Assembly: GCA_043806115.1 (NCBI GenBank) | Contig: JAZDHI010000059.1 | Coordinates: 62,001-126,000, forward strand | Direction: 5' to 3' | DNA length: 64,000 nucleotides | Source of the DNA: Lentimicrobium sp043806115 | GTDB taxonomy: Bacteria; Bacteroidota; Bacteroidia; Bacteroidales; Lentimicrobiaceae | Shown here: piece after piece, positions 1-8,563 of the stretch | Position numbering within the stretch: position 1 is the first letter of the stretch | Layout: each line of letters begins with the position of its first letter | Made by a program: the position numbers and the translations under genes | Notes under the pieces: model-generated | Seen by the model: the letters and a program-made list of their open reading frames with translations, nothing else | What the model was told of the DNA's origin: nothing | Database searches by the model: none

Positions 1-414
1 AGCAAAGCCCATATTTTCAACACCTTACTTCAGAAGAAAAACAAAGAAATCGGACTCAGCGTGAAAAGCCGTCCCGTTGAACTCGGCTATGAACTGCGCT
101 GCGTGCAACCCATCGCGTTCGATATGCTATATTGTGCCCTGATGGGCATCGGGGTAAAACATTTGTTTGACCAGGGCCTTACCAGCTGTATGGTAGTGAG
201 TGGTCCTAACGGTGACATCAGCCCGCTCTATCTGAAAGATGTGGAAGATGAACATGGTAAGGTTAAGCCACGTCTCGTTAATATGGACGGACAAAAATCA
301 AAGATGGTTTTCGAAGACAGCCTTCAATACATAGAACCGGCCGATTATGAAGCCGCCCGTAAGTATGTTCCGGATCCGGAGAATTATGATTTCAGGAGGA
401 TTCTGAATTGGTAA
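1..414 (+). CDS. 6-phosphofructokinase family protein, C-terminal part
   Basis: The reading frame is open from the first base of the window, so the N-terminus lies outside it; about 137 residues remain. The segment RPVELGYELRCVQPIAFD followed by SGPNGDISPLYL resembles the C-terminal half of the PfkA fold, where the sugar-phosphate-binding region ends. The family phosphorylates fructose 6-phosphate at C1 in glycolysis, using ATP or pyrophosphate. The residues near the nucleotide that separate ATP- from PPi-dependent enzymes are not in this fragment, so the donor cannot be told. No terminator is evident after the TAA stop. Confidence 0.75.
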   Translation, partial: SKAHIFNTLLQKKNKEIGLSVKSRPVELGYELRCVQPIAFDMLYCALMGIGVKHLFDQGLTSCMVVSGPNGDISPLYLKDVEDEHGKVKPRLVNMDGQKSKMVFEDSLQYIEPADYEAARKYVPDPENYDFRRILNW

Positions 415-1025
415 TTGGTGAAGAGCGCAGATCACAGGAAAAAGGGCGAAGAGTTGAGAGCATAGGGCACAGGGCTATGAGTGATGGGTGAAAAGCACCG
501 GGACCAGTGAGCGCAGTGAGTCAGAACAAAGAGTCCTGATCATACAGATCAAAGTTGGGAATACAAAGCAGGCACTCGTTGTTAATAAAGCGGTGTTTTG
601 CGAAAATTGGTTATTTTCCTGCTCAAAATGAGTAACGCCCGATAAAGTACATGCCTGTTCTCTGGGGTGATGATATCTCTTCGTTCAAAAATGATCAGAA
701 TGTAGGCGCATTCATATACTGAACGTCGGGCAATGTTCAGGAATTTTGCAAAATCTCAGTCAGAAAAAGAACCAGAACCTTCTGCAATATTATTTGAAAT
801 ACATAAGACCGCTGCACTTGATTGTTCAGCAAATTTGAACAACCTTTTTAATCGGTTGAATCAGCACAATCAAATAGGTGATCAGAACAGGCGATAGCTT
901 CTTTCCGGATGTCCTAATTTTCAAATCTGAAATCATCCATGGTGATGGTATTTACTGCATTATAATATGATTTTTCAAGTTCTTACAATGTGCTCAGCGC
1001 CCTGAGCCCTTTGCCCTGCGCCAAA
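415..1025. other. Intergenic region, no gene seen
   Basis: About 610 bases between the kinase stop and the convergent dehydrogenase stop. No credible coding frame. Purine-rich AGGGC/GAG strings near 457-486 and their approximate reverse complement (CCCTGAGCCC... near 989-1020) form imperfect inverted arms at the two ends of the gap, so RNA from either side could fold here. Confidence 0.5.
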
Positions 1026-1976
1026 CTACCCTGGCTTCCGCAACGACTCAATCTTCTCTACCAGCACTTTCGCCATTTTATAACTCGATTCATGCGTCCA
1101 GCCTGCGATATGGGGTGATAAAATTACTTTATCGCTGCCAATCAGCCGTTTAAACGAATCCGGAAGTCTGGCAGCATCCAGGTTTTCGAACGAGAGCTTT
1201 TCATATTCAAGAACATCCAGGGCAGCTCCCATAACCCTTCCCTTATCAATGGCATCCATCAGGGCTGCAGTATCCACACACTGTCCGCGGGCTGTATTCA
1301 CCAGGTAAACCGGCTTGCTGAATTTTTCAAGATAGGATTGATTTACCAAATGTCGGGTTTCATCGGTCAGGGGGATATGCAGGCTCACCACATCAGCATC
1401 GCTGAAAACCTCTCCCATCTGCACCTCTTTCACATACAATCCGCTGAAGCCGGCTTTGTATTTGTCGTAGGCAATGACATTGGCCCCGAAACCACTCAGT
1501 TTTCCGGCAAAAGCGCTTCCCGTATTTCCATAACCGATGATGGCAATGGTTTTACCCTGAATCTCTGTTCCACGGTTCCCTTCCCTGATCCATCTACCAT
1601 TGCGGACTTCAGCATTAACCCTGCAAAGGTGGTTAAAAAGTGAAAGCAGCATGCCAATGGCATGTTCTCCAACAGCATCGCGGTTCCCTTCCGGAGCATT
1701 CAGGCAAACAATTCCTTTTGATTCAGCATAGACCTGATCGATGTTCTCCATTCCCGCCCCGACACGTGCTATAAACTTCAGTTTAGGAGCACTGTCAATG
1801 GCATCCCTGTCAATTTTTATTTTGCTCCTGATAACAATTCCTTCAGCTTCACCCGCCTGTGCCAGAATTTCATCACGATCCACCATGTGACTGTGAATGC
1901 AGGTAAAACCCAACCTTGTAAGTCCTTCATTAAGGAACGGATGGGCTGTATCGATAAATAAAACTGACGGTTTCAT
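1026..1976 (-). CDS. D-isomer-specific 2-hydroxyacid dehydrogenase (phosphoglycerate dehydrogenase-like)
   Basis: The protein is 316 aa from the chosen ATG (MKPSVLFIDTA). An in-frame ATG 54 bases further upstream would add a tail not expected in the family and would lie upstream of the apparent promoter box. Visible signatures are the NAD-binding glycine motif IIGYGNTGSAF, the substrate arginine in NTARGQCVD, the acidic residue in ALDVLEYE and the catalytic histidine in SPHIAGWTHES. The family oxidises or reduces 2-hydroxy/2-keto acids with NAD(H); SerA, the first serine-biosynthesis enzyme, is the best-known member. It lacks the C-terminal ACT domain of long SerA, so it is a short form and its substrate is not certain. 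The gene is divergent from the RND exporter. Confidence 0.85.
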   Translation of the reverse strand: MKPSVLFIDTAHPFLNEGLTRLGFTCIHSHMVDRDEILAQAGEAEGIVIRSKIKIDRDAIDSAPKLKFIARVGAGMENIDQVYAESKGIVCLNAPEGNRDAVGEHAIGMLLSLFNHLCRVNAEVRNGRWIREGNRGTEIQGKTIAIIGYGNTGSAFAGKLSGFGANVIAYDKYKAGFSGLYVKEVQMGEVFSDADVVSLHIPLTDETRHLVNQSYLEKFSKPVYLVNTARGQCVDTAALMDAIDKGRVMGAALDVLEYEKLSFENLDAARLPDSFKRLIGSDKVILSPHIAGWTHESSYKMAKVLVEKIESLRKPG

Positions 1977-1994
1977 AATGCCTGATTTTCGTAA

Positions 1995-2002
1995 CAAAGG
2001 TA
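1995..2002 (-). promoter_or_regulatory. -7 box TACCTTTG of the dehydrogenase gene
   Basis: On the minus strand TACCTTTG matches the Bacteroidota TAnnTTTG element exactly and lies 18 bases before the ATG. TTG-containing sequence about 20 bases further upstream (2021-2029) could be the -33 element. This supports the downstream start choice. Confidence 0.6.
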
Positions 2003-2110
2003 GGTAGCAACATCCAGAAACAAGCAACAATTATTGATGGTTTTAACTGCATTCCCCTGAATTGTCGTAACTTCGCCGGTCAATTCAGCAAAATAAAGAA
2101 AACTATTGAT

Positions 2111-4501
2111 ATGTGGAATGTACTGGTACGGCTGATTCTCAGGAACAGACCCGGTATTCTGGTCGTGATCGGATTCATTACGGTTGTAATGGCCTGGCAG
2201 GGTTTGGGGGTAAAACTTTCGTACGATATGGTCAGGATGTTGCCCTCCACCGATTCAGCAGTTATTGATTACGATGCTTTCAAGAAAAGGTTCGGTGAAG
2301 ACGGAAGTGTACTGGTAATCGGTGTGAAGAATCCGGATATGTTTAAACTGGACGAGTTGAACGCCTGGTATGACCTAACAACCGATATGGGCCGGATTGA
2401 AGGCATAGCGGGGGTAACTTCAATCACAAAAGCTGCCAATATTGTTAAAAATGACAGTCTCCGGAAATTTGAATTTCTCCCCCTGATTGGAGAAAAACCG
2501 GTAATACAGGCTCAGGCTGACTCACTGAAAGACAGAATTCAATCACTGAAATTCTATGAAGGACTTCTTTATAATTCAGAAACCAATGCCTACCTCCTGG
2601 CCGTTACCCTCGATAAATCCAAGCTGAATGACAAGAGCCGCTTAACCGTTACTGATAACATTGTAAAACGGGCAAAGGCATACTCCGAAAAAACCGGCCA
2701 TGAGCTGCATTATTCCGGCTTGCCATACATACGGTCGGTCATGACCCGGAAGATCAAGAGCGAATTGTTTCTTTTCATATTCCTCTCCATTGGTATAGCA
2801 GCGCTGATTCTTTTCCTTTTCTTCCGTTCGTATAAAGTAGTACTCAGTTCACTTGTGGTTGTAGCGATCAGCATTGTTTTCACCCTCGGTTTAATCGGGC
2901 TCTTCGGCTACAAGATCAGTATTCTCACAGGCGTCATTCCCTCTCTTATCGTTGTTATCGCCATAGAAAACTGCATCTATATCCTGAACAAATACCATTG
3001 GGAATACCGTCAGCACGGCAATAAAATAAAAGCATTGTCAAGGGTTGTTCAGCGCATCGGATTTGCTTCACTGATGGTGAATACTGCCACTGCTGCCGGA
3101 TTTGCTGCTTTTATCCTGGTTTCGAACCAGTTGTTGCGTGAATTCGGGATTATTGCCTCCATCAGCATTATGCTAGAATACCTGCTTTGTATCCTTCTGT
3201 TACCGATCATCTTCAGTTATATGAAGCCACCGACCGAGAAACACCTGGCTCACCTCGACAATAGAATCTTCGGAACCGTCCTGGAGAAAATCATTTACTT
3301 CATTCAGTATAAAAGGAAAACCATCTTTACTATTGCAGGATTGTCGCTTGTTGCAGGTATTATTGGCATGATGATGATGAAAACATCGGGAAAGGTTGTC
3401 GACGACATCAGCGAATCCAATGTTTTATATAAGGACCTGAAATTCTTTGAAAAAGAGTTCGGAGGTGTGATGCCCTTTGAAATCTCTATTGATACAAAGA
3501 AGAAGAAAGGAGTTATGAGGCTTGCCACCATTGAAAAAATTGATGAACTTCAGACTGAAATTCTTAAAAACAAGGAATTCTCAAAACCTCTTTCGGTTGC
3601 TGAACTGGCCAAATTCGCCAAACAGGCTTACTTTAATGGCAATCCTGATATGTATGAGTTGCCGAATTCACAGGAACGCAACTTCGTTTTTTCCTATTTT
3701 CCGCAGAAAGCTGCCAGCCAGAAGGGACTGCTCAATTCCTTTATCGACAGTACTCAACAGTTTACACGGGTCAGCTTTCAGATGGCAGATATTGGGACCA
3801 AAGAGATGAACCGCCTGCTCGATAGTATCCGGCCAAAAGTAGCTGCGATTTTCCCGGCTGACAAGTACGATGTCAATATCACCGGAAACAGTGTGGTTTA
3901 TACCCGTGGAACCGAATTTCTTATAAAGCACCTGTTCGAGAGTGTACTTATCGCCATTGGCTTTATCTCCCTGCTCATGGCGCTGATGTTTTCGAGCGCC
4001 AGGATGATCGCTGTCTCAATGTTGCCAAACATTATTCCGCTCATCATTACCGCTGCCATCATGGGTTTCGTCGGGGTACCTGTAAAACCTTCGACCATCA
4101 TCGTCTTCAGCATCGCCCTGGGAATCTCAGTGGATAATGCCATCCAGTACCTTTCGAGATACCGTCATGAATTAAAGATAACAGGCAACGATATCAAACT
4201 TTCCACCATCAATGCATTGCGTGAAGCAGGGTTTAGTATGATTTACACATCAATTGTACTTGTGCTCGGGTTCAGTGTATTTATGGTTTCTAGCTTTGGT
4301 GGCACCAAAGCATTGGGTATGCTTGTTTCGACCACGCTGTTTATTGCAATGTTCTTCAATATCATGGTTCTTCCATCACTCCTCCTTGTGCTTGACAAAT
4401 ACCTGGTAACCAAAGCCTTTGCTTCTGAACCGCTGATTGAGATTTATGATGGAGAGGATACTGAGAATGAACAGGAAGAAGACCTGGAGGATATAAAGTA
4501 A
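2111..4501 (+). CDS. RND/MMPL superfamily exporter
   Basis: A 796-aa inner-membrane protein with the duplicated RND layout. One N-terminal membrane segment (about 12-30) is followed by a soluble loop (about 35-212), a block of membrane segments (about 215-420), a second soluble loop (about 425-625) and a last membrane block (about 630-775). The tail is acidic (EDTENEQEEDLEDIK). Length and layout fit the MMPL/SSD-type 'hydrophobe' RND branch, which uses proton motive force to move lipids or hydrophobic compounds, rather than the roughly 1000-aa AcrB type. No membrane-fusion or outer-membrane partner gene is adjacent. The substrate is unknown. A weak TAACTTCG box lies at 2068-2075. Confidence 0.85.
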   Translation: MWNVLVRLILRNRPGILVVIGFITVVMAWQGLGVKLSYDMVRMLPSTDSAVIDYDAFKKRFGEDGSVLVIGVKNPDMFKLDELNAWYDLTTDMGRIEGIAGVTSITKAANIVKNDSLRKFEFLPLIGEKPVIQAQADSLKDRIQSLKFYEGLLYNSETNAYLLAVTLDKSKLNDKSRLTVTDNIVKRAKAYSEKTGHELHYSGLPYIRSVMTRKIKSELFLFIFLSIGIAALILFLFFRSYKVVLSSLVVVAISIVFTLGLIGLFGYKISILTGVIPSLIVVIAIENCIYILNKYHWEYRQHGNKIKALSRVVQRIGFASLMVNTATAAGFAAFILVSNQLLREFGIIASISIMLEYLLCILLLPIIFSYMKPPTEKHLAHLDNRIFGTVLEKIIYFIQYKRKTIFTIAGLSLVAGIIGMMMMKTSGKVVDDISESNVLYKDLKFFEKEFGGVMPFEISIDTKKKKGVMRLATIEKIDELQTEILKNKEFSKPLSVAELAKFAKQAYFNGNPDMYELPNSQERNFVFSYFPQKAASQKGLLNSFIDSTQQFTRVSFQMADIGTKEMNRLLDSIRPKVAAIFPADKYDVNITGNSVVYTRGTEFLIKHLFESVLIAIGFISLLMALMFSSARMIAVSMLPNIIPLIITAAIMGFVGVPVKPSTIIVFSIALGISVDNAIQYLSRYRHELKITGNDIKLSTINALREAGFSMIYTSIVLVLGFSVFMVSSFGGTKALGMLVSTTLFIAMFFNIMVLPSLLLVLDKYLVTKAFASEPLIEIYDGEDTENEQEEDLEDIK

Positions 4502-4594
4502 CCGATGGGTTACATTTGAATGATTCTTCGATTATATCTGGTAAACCACTGGGATTACAGATCTTCATGTTAAATTGCTAAGAACCTATACTGT

Positions 4595-5452
4595 ATGAAA
4601 GGAATTATTCTGGCCGGAGGATCCGGTACCCGTTTACACCCCCTGACACTGGCAGTCAGCAAACAGCTTATGCCTGTTTATGACAAACCTATGATTTATT
4701 ATCCGTTGTCAGTTCTGATGATGGCCGGGATCCACGAGATTCTGATTATATCAACGCCACACGACCTTCCAAATTTCGAAAAGCTGCTTGGCGACGGAAC
4801 AGCGCTTGGCTGTAAGTTCAGTTATATCGTTCAGCATGTGCCCAACGGTCTAGCACAGGCATTTGTGATCGGTGCGCCTTTCATCGGAAACGATGATGCA
4901 GCACTTATCCTGGGTGATAATATTTTTTACAGCTCCGGCCTCCAGCTTTTGCTGAACGAGTGCCGTAAACCCGAAGGAGGTATTGTCTTTGCCTATCATG
5001 TGGCCGATCCGGAAAGGTATGGGGTCGTAGAGTTCGACCAATCCGGTATTGCAATCTCCATTGAGGAAAAGCCGAAAGAGCCCAAATCAAACTATGCTGT
5101 ACCAGGTCTGTATTTCTATGACAACAGCGTGGTGGAAGTCGCAGCGAATATAAAACCCAGCGCCAGGGGCGAATATGAGATTACCGATGTTAACCGTTAT
5201 TACCTTGAGCAGGGCAGGCTGAAGGTGAAAGTAATGAGCCGGGGGACCGCCTGGCTTGACACTGGAACGTTCTCGTCGCTTACACAGGCATCACAGTTCG
5301 TCGAAGTCATTGAAACCCGCCAGGGGCTTAAAATAGGCTGCATCGAAGAGGTTGCTTTCAGGATGGGATATATCAGTAAAACCCAATTGCATGAAATAGC
5401 CAAACCTTTGCTGAAAAGTGGTTATGGTGAATACCTGATGCATTTATCCTAG
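4595..5452 (+). CDS. rfbA: Glucose-1-phosphate thymidylyltransferase
   Basis: 285 aa, close to the usual length of RfbA/RmlA. The N-terminus MKGIILAGGSGTRLHPLT is the nucleotide-binding signature, followed by the conserved SKQLMPVYDKPMIYYPLS segment. Further family blocks are ALILGDNIF, IEEKPKEPKSNYAVPGLYFYD and AWLDTGT. The enzyme makes dTDP-glucose from dTTP and glucose 1-phosphate, the first step of dTDP-rhamnose and other dTDP-deoxysugar routes for surface polysaccharides. rfbB, C and D are not adjacent here. A TACATTTG box at 4511-4518 may be its promoter. The polyprenyl synthase gene follows 10 bases later, so the two are probably co-transcribed. Confidence 0.93.
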   Translation: MKGIILAGGSGTRLHPLTLAVSKQLMPVYDKPMIYYPLSVLMMAGIHEILIISTPHDLPNFEKLLGDGTALGCKFSYIVQHVPNGLAQAFVIGAPFIGNDDAALILGDNIFYSSGLQLLLNECRKPEGGIVFAYHVADPERYGVVEFDQSGIAISIEEKPKEPKSNYAVPGLYFYDNSVVEVAANIKPSARGEYEITDVNRYYLEQGRLKVKVMSRGTAWLDTGTFSSLTQASQFVEVIETRQGLKIGCIEEVAFRMGYISKTQLHEIAKPLLKSGYGEYLMHLS

Positions 5453-5462
5453 CTTACCCCGA

Positions 5463-6437
5463 ATGTTTACTATTGAAGAATTACAGGAAAAAATAACCAG
5501 GGCTCTCGGGGAATTGCCGGTTTACCATGAACCGGACGGATTGTACCGGCCGATAAACTATACACTCGGACTTGGAGGCAAAAGGTTGCGGCCCCTGCTG
5601 GCCCTGATTTCCACCCAGCTGTTTGGTGGTAATCCCGAGAAAGCTCTTCCGGCTGCCATTGCCATTGAAATATTTCACAATTTTACCCTGCTTCATGACG
5701 ATATCATCGACCAGGCTCCATTACGACGTGGGCGGGAAACCGTTTATAAAAAGTGGGACATCAATACCGCTATTCTTTCGGGCGACACCATGTTTGCCAT
5801 TGCTTTCGGAGAACTGGCTAAATCTGATCCTGAAAAGCTGTCATCCCTGATGAAGGTGTTTACCAGAACCGCCATAGAAGTTTGTGAAGGCCAGCAATAT
5901 GACATCGATTTTGAAAAATCTGATGATGTAAGTATCGAAGGTTACATCAATATGATCCGGTTGAAAACAGCCGTTTTGCTGGCCGCCAGCCTTAAGATCG
6001 GAGCCATCATTGCCGGGGTGCCCGAACATCAGGCTGAAAACATATACAGTTTCGGCGAAAACATCGGTATTGCCTTCCAATTACAGGATGACCTGCTTGA
6101 CACATTTGGAAACGAAGCACTTTTCGGTAAAAAAACCGGTGGGGATATCGTGAGCAATAAAAAAACATTCCTTTACCTGAAAGCGCTGGAATGTGCCGGA
6201 AAAAATGATGCGGAAAGACTAAGATCGCTTTATAGCAATAAAAGTCAGGAAGAAGATCAGAAAATAAGGGAAGTCACAGAGATATTCAAACAAACCGGAA
6301 TAGAGGCACTTACCAATACAGCCATCCTGGAATACTACAATAAGTCTATGGAATTTCTGTCAAAGCTGGAAACCGACGAAATCGCCCTTGCACCTCTGCT
6401 GAAACTGGCCAATGGCATGCTGAACAGAAACCACTGA
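5463..6437 (+). CDS. Polyprenyl diphosphate synthase
   Basis: 324 aa, of trans-isoprenyl diphosphate synthase type. Both aspartate-rich motifs are present: DDIIDQAPLRRG (first, DDxxD, with the following arginines) and LQDDLLDTFG (second). The glycine/lysine segment GGKRLRP near the N-terminus binds the diphosphate of isopentenyl-PP. The enzyme adds isopentenyl units head-to-tail to an allylic diphosphate; length and motifs suit a long-chain (octaprenyl/solanesyl-type) synthase for menaquinone side chains, though chain length cannot be proved from sequence. The gene starts 10 bases after rfbA. Its TGA directly abuts the TGA of the convergent ABC-F gene. Confidence 0.9.
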   Translation: MFTIEELQEKITRALGELPVYHEPDGLYRPINYTLGLGGKRLRPLLALISTQLFGGNPEKALPAAIAIEIFHNFTLLHDDIIDQAPLRRGRETVYKKWDINTAILSGDTMFAIAFGELAKSDPEKLSSLMKVFTRTAIEVCEGQQYDIDFEKSDDVSIEGYINMIRLKTAVLLAASLKIGAIIAGVPEHQAENIYSFGENIGIAFQLQDDLLDTFGNEALFGKKTGGDIVSNKKTFLYLKALECAGKNDAERLRSLYSNKSQEEDQKIREVTEIFKQTGIEALTNTAILEYYNKSMEFLSKLETDEIALAPLLKLANGMLNRNH

Positions 6438-8396
6438 TCAGGTTTCAGAGCCCAGGCTTCCTTTCATCTCTTCATATTCAAGATGCAGCAATTCCCAATC
6501 ATCCATTTCTGATTGCAGACTGGTTTTCAAGGTTTCATATTTCTGATAGATCGAACCATCCGACAACTCTTTTAAATGACTATCGGGATTAGCCAGTATC
6601 CTGTCAATGGCAGCAATATCCGATTCAATACGATGAATTACCGTTTCAGATTTCTCAATACGGCTGACAATTTTGCGGAGTTCTTTATCGAGTAGTTTCT
6701 TTTTCTCGTAACTGGCCTTCTGCTGAGACACGGGTTCAGCCGGTTCATTTTTTGCGTTGGCTCGCTGGAGGTTCAGCTGATCGAGTGTTGCCAGCCTTCT
6801 TTTATCAAGAAAATCGTAGATATCGCCCAGATGCTGTTTGACATTCCCGCCCCTGAATTCAAATACTTTATTGGTCAATCCCTGCAAAAAGTCACGATCA
6901 TGTGAAACCACAATCAGGGTGCCATCATACATCAGTAGCGCATTTTTCAGGATATCTTTCGACATCATATCAAGATGGTTGGTCGGCTCATCCAAAACAA
7001 GCAGGTTAACCGGTAAGAGAAGCAGTTTGGCCAGAGCCAGTCGTGATTTCTCTCCCCCTGAAAGTACTTTCACTTTCTTCTCGATGTCCTCACCTGCAAA
7101 CAGGAAGCTGCCCAGAATGCCGCGTACCTTAGGCCTGATATCACCTACCGCCACATCGTCGATGGTCTGGAAAACCGTTCTTTCGGGATCAAGCAGATCG
7201 GCCTGATTCTGGGCATAGTACCCCAGTTTTACATTATAACCGATTTTACATTCTCCGGTATGCTCAAGGCCCTCGGTAATTATCTTAGCCAGTGTAGTTT
7301 TTCCTTCCCCGTTTTTACCGACAAAAGCAACAAAATCATTCCGTTCAATGGCAAAATCCACATTGCTGAAAACAAGGTTTGCTCCATAGGATTTCCCAAG
7401 TCCTCCGGCCTCAATAACAAGCTTGCCTGAAGGTGGGGCAGGTGGAAACTTAAAATGGATGGACGATTTATCCACATTGTCCACTTCAACCCGCTCGATT
7501 TTCTCAAGCAGCTTCTGCTTTGATTGTACCTGCCGGGCTTTGGTGGCTTTATAACGGAACCTTTCAATAAACCTTTCAATATCGGCCAGTTGACGTTGTT
7601 GGTTGTTAAAGGCGGCCAGTTGCTGCTCCTGAAGTTCGCTCCTTTGTTCAACATAACCTGAATAAGAGGTCTTGAAATCAAAGATTCTTCCCAGCGATAT
7701 TTCGATAGTACGGTTGGTCACATTGTCAAGAAAAGCACGATCGTGCGACACTATGATGACAGCCCCTCTGAAGAATTCAAGGTATTCTTCGAGCCATTGA
7801 ATGGATTCAATGTCAAGGTGATTGGTCGGCTCATCGAGCAGCAGCAGTCCGGGTTTCTGCAACAGAAGTTTGGCAAGCTCCACACGCATACGCCACCCGC
7901 CACTGAATTCACTGAGTTTACGGTTAAAGTCCGAAGCAGAGAATCCCAGCCCGATCAGCACTTTTTCCGTCTCCCCTTCCATTTCATGACCACCCGACAG
8001 CGTAAACTGCTCGTTGCATTCATTGAGCCTTTCAATCAGTTTCAGGTACTCTTTACTGTGGAAATCGTTGCGCTCGGTTAATTCATGGCTCAGCCGATCA
8101 CCTTCGCTTTTAAGCGCGAGGATTCTGTCGAATGCACGCATGGTTTCAACGAAAACAGTGTCCTTGCCGGTTGTCACAACTTCTTGCGGGAGATAACCGA
8201 TCAGCAGGTCCGATGGCCTGGCGATCGTGCCTTTTTCAGGCTGTTGTTCACCGTTGATTATTCGCAGTAGAGTCGTTTTACCTGCCCCGTTTTTACCGAC
8301 CAGCCCAACCCTTTCTCTTTCGGTGATCAGGAAATTAATATCATCGAAAAGGTATTTCCCGGTGAAATAGACTGAAAGGTTGTTGATTGAAAGCAT
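6438..8396 (-). CDS. ABC-F family ATPase
   Basis: 652 aa with two ATP-binding cassettes and no membrane segments. Cassette 1 has Walker A GKNGAGKTT, signature FSGGWRMR and Walker B LLLLDEPTNHLD. Cassette 2 has GKNGEGKTT, LSGGEKSRLALAK and LLVLDEPTNHLD. A charged linker rich in Q, R and K (about 240-315) separates them, and a coiled-coil tail occupies about 560-645. This is the ABC-F architecture (Uup/YheS/EttA relatives), whose members bind the ribosome and act in translation; some give antibiotic protection. The C-terminal coiled coil points to the Uup/YdiF side. The exact subfamily is not resolved. Confidence 0.9.
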   Translation of the reverse strand: MLSINNLSVYFTGKYLFDDINFLITERERVGLVGKNGAGKTTLLRIINGEQQPEKGTIARPSDLLIGYLPQEVVTTGKDTVFVETMRAFDRILALKSEGDRLSHELTERNDFHSKEYLKLIERLNECNEQFTLSGGHEMEGETEKVLIGLGFSASDFNRKLSEFSGGWRMRVELAKLLLQKPGLLLLDEPTNHLDIESIQWLEEYLEFFRGAVIIVSHDRAFLDNVTNRTIEISLGRIFDFKTSYSGYVEQRSELQEQQLAAFNNQQRQLADIERFIERFRYKATKARQVQSKQKLLEKIERVEVDNVDKSSIHFKFPPAPPSGKLVIEAGGLGKSYGANLVFSNVDFAIERNDFVAFVGKNGEGKTTLAKIITEGLEHTGECKIGYNVKLGYYAQNQADLLDPERTVFQTIDDVAVGDIRPKVRGILGSFLFAGEDIEKKVKVLSGGEKSRLALAKLLLLPVNLLVLDEPTNHLDMMSKDILKNALLMYDGTLIVVSHDRDFLQGLTNKVFEFRGGNVKQHLGDIYDFLDKRRLATLDQLNLQRANAKNEPAEPVSQQKASYEKKKLLDKELRKIVSRIEKSETVIHRIESDIAAIDRILANPDSHLKELSDGSIYQKYETLKTSLQSEMDDWELLHLEYEEMKGSLGSET

Positions 8397-8424
8397 AATA
8401 CCCCGGGCTGTTGAATGGGGAGTG

Positions 8425-8432
8425 CAAAGGTA
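8425..8432 (-). promoter_or_regulatory. -7 box TACCTTTG of the ABC-F gene
   Basis: Minus-strand TACCTTTGCAC, an exact TAnnTTTG match, 28 bases before the ABC-F ATG. The group II intron ends only about 40 bases upstream of it, so any -33 region is close to the insertion point. Confidence 0.55.
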
Positions 8433-8471
8433 TCATTTTCCTGTTATTTTTTCCAGATGGTAAGATGGGTA

Positions 8472-8563
8472 ATCGAGTAGGAGGAAAATGAAATAGTTTA
8501 CCTCCTATTTCATTTTCCGACCTCTCACACCACCGTACGTACCGTTCGGTATACGGCGGTTCC
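8472..8563 (-). ncRNA. Group II intron domains V and VI
   Basis: Domain V is 8563-8521 (minus): GGAACCGCCG...GGTGGTGTGAGAGG, with the two strands pairing around a short internal bulge; it begins immediately after the RT stop codon. Domain VI is 8520-8472: a 14-bp perfect hairpin (GGAAAATGAAATAG with CTATTTCATTTTCC) followed by TCCTACTCGAT, where the A seven bases from the end is the likely branch-point adenosine. The 3' end could also be one base later (CGATT). Confidence 0.8.
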
